From Homalodisca vitripennis (lineage: Eukaryota > Arthropoda > Insecta > Hemiptera > Cicadellidae): a DNA stretch of 64,000 nucleotides. How positions within the stretch are numbered: position 1 is the first letter of the stretch; every line of letters starts with the position of its first letter. The stretch is from NCBI RefSeq assembly GCF_021130785.1, contig NC_060208.1, positions 49,788,501 to 49,852,500 on the forward strand, written 5' to 3'. A program made the position numbers and the translations under genes. The notes under the pieces were generated by a model, which had not been told where the DNA came from, searched no databases, and saw nothing but the letters and a program-made list of their open reading frames with translations. This document shows positions 59,729 to 64,000 of this stretch, in pieces.

Positions 59729-59810
59729 CTTCTTTTGGTAATTATCGTGAACTTAGTTGATTACAGTGCGCGCCGTGTTTCTAAATTACTTTTCCACGAG
59801 GGATTTTGAG
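59729..59810 (+). other. Candidate first exon after TATA promoter
   Basis: The segment from the predicted start to TTTTGAG|GTAAGC (donor at 59811) would be a roughly 80-nt leader exon. A 95-codon frame from 59522 overlaps it but starts upstream of the promoter and ends at the exon border, so it is probably chance. No downstream exon is identified within the window. Confidence 0.28.
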
Positions 59811-61227
59811 GTAAGCACCAAATTTATTGTACGTTATATTGAAATAGTCTTCCAGATCTGATAATAAATTAATTTTACTGTCTTTTTTATAGAAAAAAAT
59901 GAATTTATAGAAACTGCAGAGCAATCTGCATAACTGATTCTTGATGAAAAATATAGCACGTTTAGTTAAAATTGAACTTCGTTAATAACTTTGATTGGAT
60001 TTTTGGAAATTTAGTAATTTATTAATATTTAATTTGAACTGTTTTATTGTGAATTATTGAAACTTATTGATTAATTGAACTTTAAAAATTGTTTGAGAGA
60101 GTTGTATCTGAATTTCAAAGACTTGAAAGTTAAGGTACAACTAGTGGAAAGAGAAGTTTTATTTTTTATTTCTGCATTTTGAGTGAACTTAGAATTGAAC
60201 ACATTTATTTTAGTTATTTCCAAGTGATATTTGAATTTTATTTGAAAACTTTATTATTTTATTTCAGGAGAGAGCTCTGATTTTTAGTTTGATATATTTG
60301 ACTGAAATTTATATTTCTTGCCAAAGGACCTTTTTACTATTATTAAACGGTTTGTCAATTCTTTGGTGAATATAGAGACTGATGGAATTCTGAAACATAG
60401 AATTATTTAATTTGACATTTTAAATAAATCCATTATTTTTATTTAGAACTGTGAATTTTATTTTAGACAAACCAGATAATATTTAATAGTTAAAAATTTA
60501 GTAATAACTGTTACTGAATATTCACTCAAAGCTTACTAATAAAAAAATATTTTATATCGTCTTGGATGTCTGATTGATAATTTTATTCATAATTTTCTGG
60601 TATATTAATATCTACAATCCAAGTCGTTATAAGTACTATCGTTTGAGTTATAGCCCTGAGAAAATAAAATATGTACACATGTGTTTCAACGCTTAATATC
60701 AACAGTAAACGGAGGAACGGGTCCAATCAGACTTACACATGACACTATAATGATTTTACTACTGGAACACTCCATCCATCTCTCAGCAAGACAGGATGCA
60801 ATCTTCTCCATTACTAAGTTTTAATTAAAGTTGTATATGTTAGATTCGGGATCTCATTACTATCATCACACACGTAACTGTCTAGATTTCAAATGGGATA
60901 ATTGTATTCTGAATAATAACTGGTAGAATTTCTATTGTTTATTTTATATTAAAGGAATTACAATCTCTAAAACTAACTAACTAAAACTCACTCTATATGT
61001 ACAGTGAGTTACGAAATAACGTAACAAAACTTTAGGTATAGTTCCTTGATACAAAATAATAAAGATTGTATAAACGCGTAGGCCAATCCAAAAATGTTTC
61101 ATTTTCAAACGAATGCGTTTGCATTTTTTTGCAAATGTCATGACTCAAATTTAGGGTATGTTGTGATAACTCAACTTAAATTTATTATTGTCTTATTAAA
61201 GATTAAATATTTAATGCATAATCCTAA
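59811..61227. other. T/G-skewed AT-rich stretch
   Basis: No gene. 59811-60560 is noticeably T-over-A and G-over-C on plus with many ATTGAA/TTTGAA words, as an intron or LTR might be; the rest is ordinary AT-rich DNA. Confidence 0.4.
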
Positions 61228-61650
61228 TCTAATAATATTATAGATTCGAAAGTCCCTTTGTTCATTTTGCTTTCACGCGTAAACTACTCAACCGATAGTA
61301 CAGAAATCTTACATGGTCATTCTTACGACCCCTAGTATGAATATAGGGTCATTCTTATTTTGAAAATCCCTCTGGGCAACGCCCCACTGGTCTTTACAGT
61401 ATAAAAAAATCCCATCTTGGCCCCTAAAGATGCAAACTATTAATTGAAATAGTATATAATTATAATCAACTGTTCTGTGTAAGCATTACTGTATGAGAGC
61501 ACAACCATGTGTTTAATTAATTGAACCACTATTTTAAAAATATTTACATTTATAATGTGGAAAGTATAATAAGTAACCACTGTTATGAAACCTATGTTAG
61601 TTTTATTTGACAGAAGTAGGCTTTTCATAGCACTTCACTGCTGTGAGCTG

Positions 61651-61728
<78 letters not shown>

Positions 61729-61964
61729 CATATATATTTCATAACATTTCATATATATAATATTCTTGATGGGGAAAAAAGCTAAATAAACTATGGAACC
61801 AAAAACAATAATATCGGAGTAAACTACAACGGTCATTAAATATACACTTTTTAACACATTTTCTTGATTGTGAGAAGAAGGAAACATTGGTTTTGTAAAT
61901 ATAATTTCCCTTAGACCAGGAGTGCTTCTACAGACCCACGAAACTGCGTGCGAATCCACGCTAG
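61228..61964 (+). mobile_element. Helitron-like element, both ends present
   Basis: A 737-bp element starts A|TCTAATAATATTATAGATTC and ends GCGTGCGAATCCACG with CTAG|T (61961-61965), the end structure expected of Helitrons, with a GCGTG/CACGC hairpin at the 3' end. Inside are family blocks (TTTCACGCGTAAACTACTCA, ATGGTCATTCTTACGACCCC) and a (TA)n of about 35 units at 61655-61724. No Rep/helicase, so non-autonomous. Class by termini. Confidence 0.55.
61655..61724. repeat. (TA)n microsatellite inside Helitron-like element
   Basis: About 35 TA units flanked by TGTGAA and TTCACA, so the whole tract is palindromic. Confidence 0.95.
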
Positions 61965-61965
61965 T

Positions 61966-64000
61966 TTGCTGGGGAAAAATTGATAACTGCAGCAACAAAG
62001 GCACTTAGAGTCTGATGCTGTGTAGAGATATAACTGTGACCTCCTCACTCAACAGCACAGGATATAATCGTCTCTTTCACCACAAAGTTTTAATTAAAAC
62101 TGAGAAAATTGAATGCACACATTAATGTTATTAGTGTTTTGTATTTTACACTAAATATGTAGAAACCAGTTCTTACTTTATGATTGTAGCGAAAGAAAAT
62201 GTCGCATATTAATTGCCTATATTAAAACAATGTAATTAACGGCTTTTAATATAACCATATTTCTTATTTTTCATGTAAGTATTCCAATATTGCTTTTTTT
62301 CTATATCCTAAGTTATACTATAAATAACACAGAAATGAAATGTTACCAGCAGCCGTCGAGTAATAGGCTTCGCTGACGCTTAGCCAATTATTTCAACAGT
62401 GTGACAATACAGATAAGACCCACATAAATCTCTAGGATTCTGAAGTTTCTTAAGAGCCTGTTATTTTGGAACTTCCTAAGAAAAGGTGATCTTAACATGA
62501 ATACACCTCACCAAAACCTTTAACATTAGTTTGTCATACCAACTTTAATACATAATTTGATATACGTGAACCTTAATAATAATACTGTATTAATATTATA
62601 ATGTGATAAAATTTATTCTGAATATTATATATACAGAGTTTATTCCAGCGATTATTTCATTTCGTTTAAGAAGACTATACTTAAACTAACTTAAAAGACA
62701 GTAACAACCGATTTTGAACCCTGCTCCAAACATCCATTATTATACAGTATGTTTCAAACCACCCGTCTCAAATGTCTGTGGTCAAAAGGCTGACTGCAGA
62801 AGTTTCGTTTATCACATTCCCCACTAAATCAACCCCAAAGAACTTCTTTAAAATAATTGCTACTTTGTAAGAACACAGTGTTCCAAAACTATAGGATCTC
62901 GTGTTCAAATTTCAAAAATTTTTACCCATTCTAAAAAATTTTGGCGACAGAAAAACTTAATTAGCTCTATTTGTTTAAAAATGAATGTCTGCAGTATATA
63001 GTTATTATTGCTACTCCTTTGATTACAAACCCACACGGTACTTCACGACACGAACCTTTTTATTTATAGCATGCATGGCCGTATTAAAAAAAATTAAAAT
63101 ACAAACATCCTCACTATCCAAAAATTTCAAATACTAAGGGGTAGCCACATAAAATCAACAAACATTTAACACGAGTGGCCTGAAACACTCTGCACAGTGC
63201 ACAAATAAATTATTCAATAGTTGGTATATGGAGTACCCCCATATGAGGCGATAGCAATGAGGTCTTTAACTTTAATTAAAACTTGTACTAAAGGAGAAGA
63301 TTGCATGTCCCGCTGTGACGTGGAGAAGGGCACAGTTAAATCTTCACAGTGCTCTGTGTAAATCTGGGTAGAACTCCATGTTTAGTTACGTAACACTGTG
63401 GGCTTGGTAGCTCTAATAATAGTTTTACATTAGTGCGACGTTAATTTATTATATTTGGGTGATAGGGATTCAGTAATAAATAGGAACTAATTTACTTCAA
63501 TGCGATATGGAGTTTATGTACTACTGTAATAAATTATTTCCTCTACACCAACACGATGATTTACCCTACTTCACAATCAAAAACAGGTGGCCACGTACGC
63601 CCTTTACTGTAAGTTTTATTATTAATATGGGTTGAATTTTTATCTGTACGAATGGACCTTTTTTAATAGTTAGGAATTTTAAGAATAATAGTAAGAATAA
63701 CAATTTAGTTTTTAAAATTATAATGCATTCAATATGGTTTCCATTATGAATATTAACTACCTACTTGTATTCATATGTCTGAAACATTTATTATAAGATT
63801 TTTTTATTAAGTTTACACTCATTAAGTTACACTCCAAACTATATTTTAATGCAACACTCCAATTCCGCTTTGTGGGGCAACTCGGTTTACTGCGTCTGAT
63901 TGTGTTCTCAATCTTCTGCTCCGGCAGCCAAAATATATTATAACCTTACACCTGGTGCAGCCAATATCTTGATCCTCTTTTGTGGGCCTATTGATTCCCT
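61966..64000. other. AT-rich non-coding stretch
   Basis: No supported gene or convincing repeat to the end of the window. Confidence 0.5.

Overview
This is a 64 kb stretch of AT-rich eukaryotic nuclear DNA, almost certainly from an arthropod and most likely an insect. The evidence is long non-coding stretches, (CA)n/(TA)n microsatellites, an esterase-carrying CR1-group non-LTR retrotransposon, a PIF/Harbinger DNA transposon, Helitron-like repeats beginning TC and ending CTAG, and fold-back elements. A hemipteran would fit, but no host gene here is complete enough to name the order. There is no rRNA, no intact tRNA and no complete conventional protein-coding gene.

Layout. 1-9 kb: dispersed repeats, a Helitron-like element on the minus strand (4.0-4.8 kb), a small GC-richer cluster of exon-like islands (6.1-6.6 kb) and three local tandem duplications (7.2-8.6 kb). 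9-19 kb: mostly AT-rich DNA with a widely spaced inverted repeat (11.4-12.8 kb) and a minisatellite (15.8 kb). 19-26 kb: two inverted copies of an unusual element built from 20-odd-bp palindromes (19.1-19.5 and 25.4-25.8 kb), plus exon-like islands at 21.7 and 23.8 kb and a fold-back repeat at 22.5 kb. 26-42 kb: (GA)n, a tRNA-like Pol III box, two near-perfect hairpins at 29.3 and 29.8 kb, Helitron remnants, exon-like islands, and two TA-flanked inverted-repeat elements (39.0-39.9 and 40.0-40.3 kb). 42.2-42.8 kb: the best candidate for the 5' end of a host gene, on the minus strand, with two exons and a 133-bp intron. 45.8-47.7 kb: a Helitron-like fragment apparently interrupted by a Harbinger element. 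That element keeps both terminal repeats, the TTA target duplication and a MADF-domain gene, but its transposase has lost the catalytic core. 50.2-54.1 kb: a decayed CR1-group LINE with SGNH esterase, AP endonuclease and reverse transcriptase modules. 55.3-56.7 kb: a satellite of alternating 88- and 97-bp units, each with an X-box-like motif. 57-64 kb: more Helitron-like copies and a possible Pol II promoter with a donor-flanked exon (59.6-59.8 kb).

The clearly coding DNA belongs to transposons, and all of it is broken or internally deleted. The least explained signals are the palindrome-array element, the X-box satellite and the 42 kb gene start. Exon-like islands are listed with low confidence: at this base composition more than a hundred stop-free runs of 55 codons are expected by chance.
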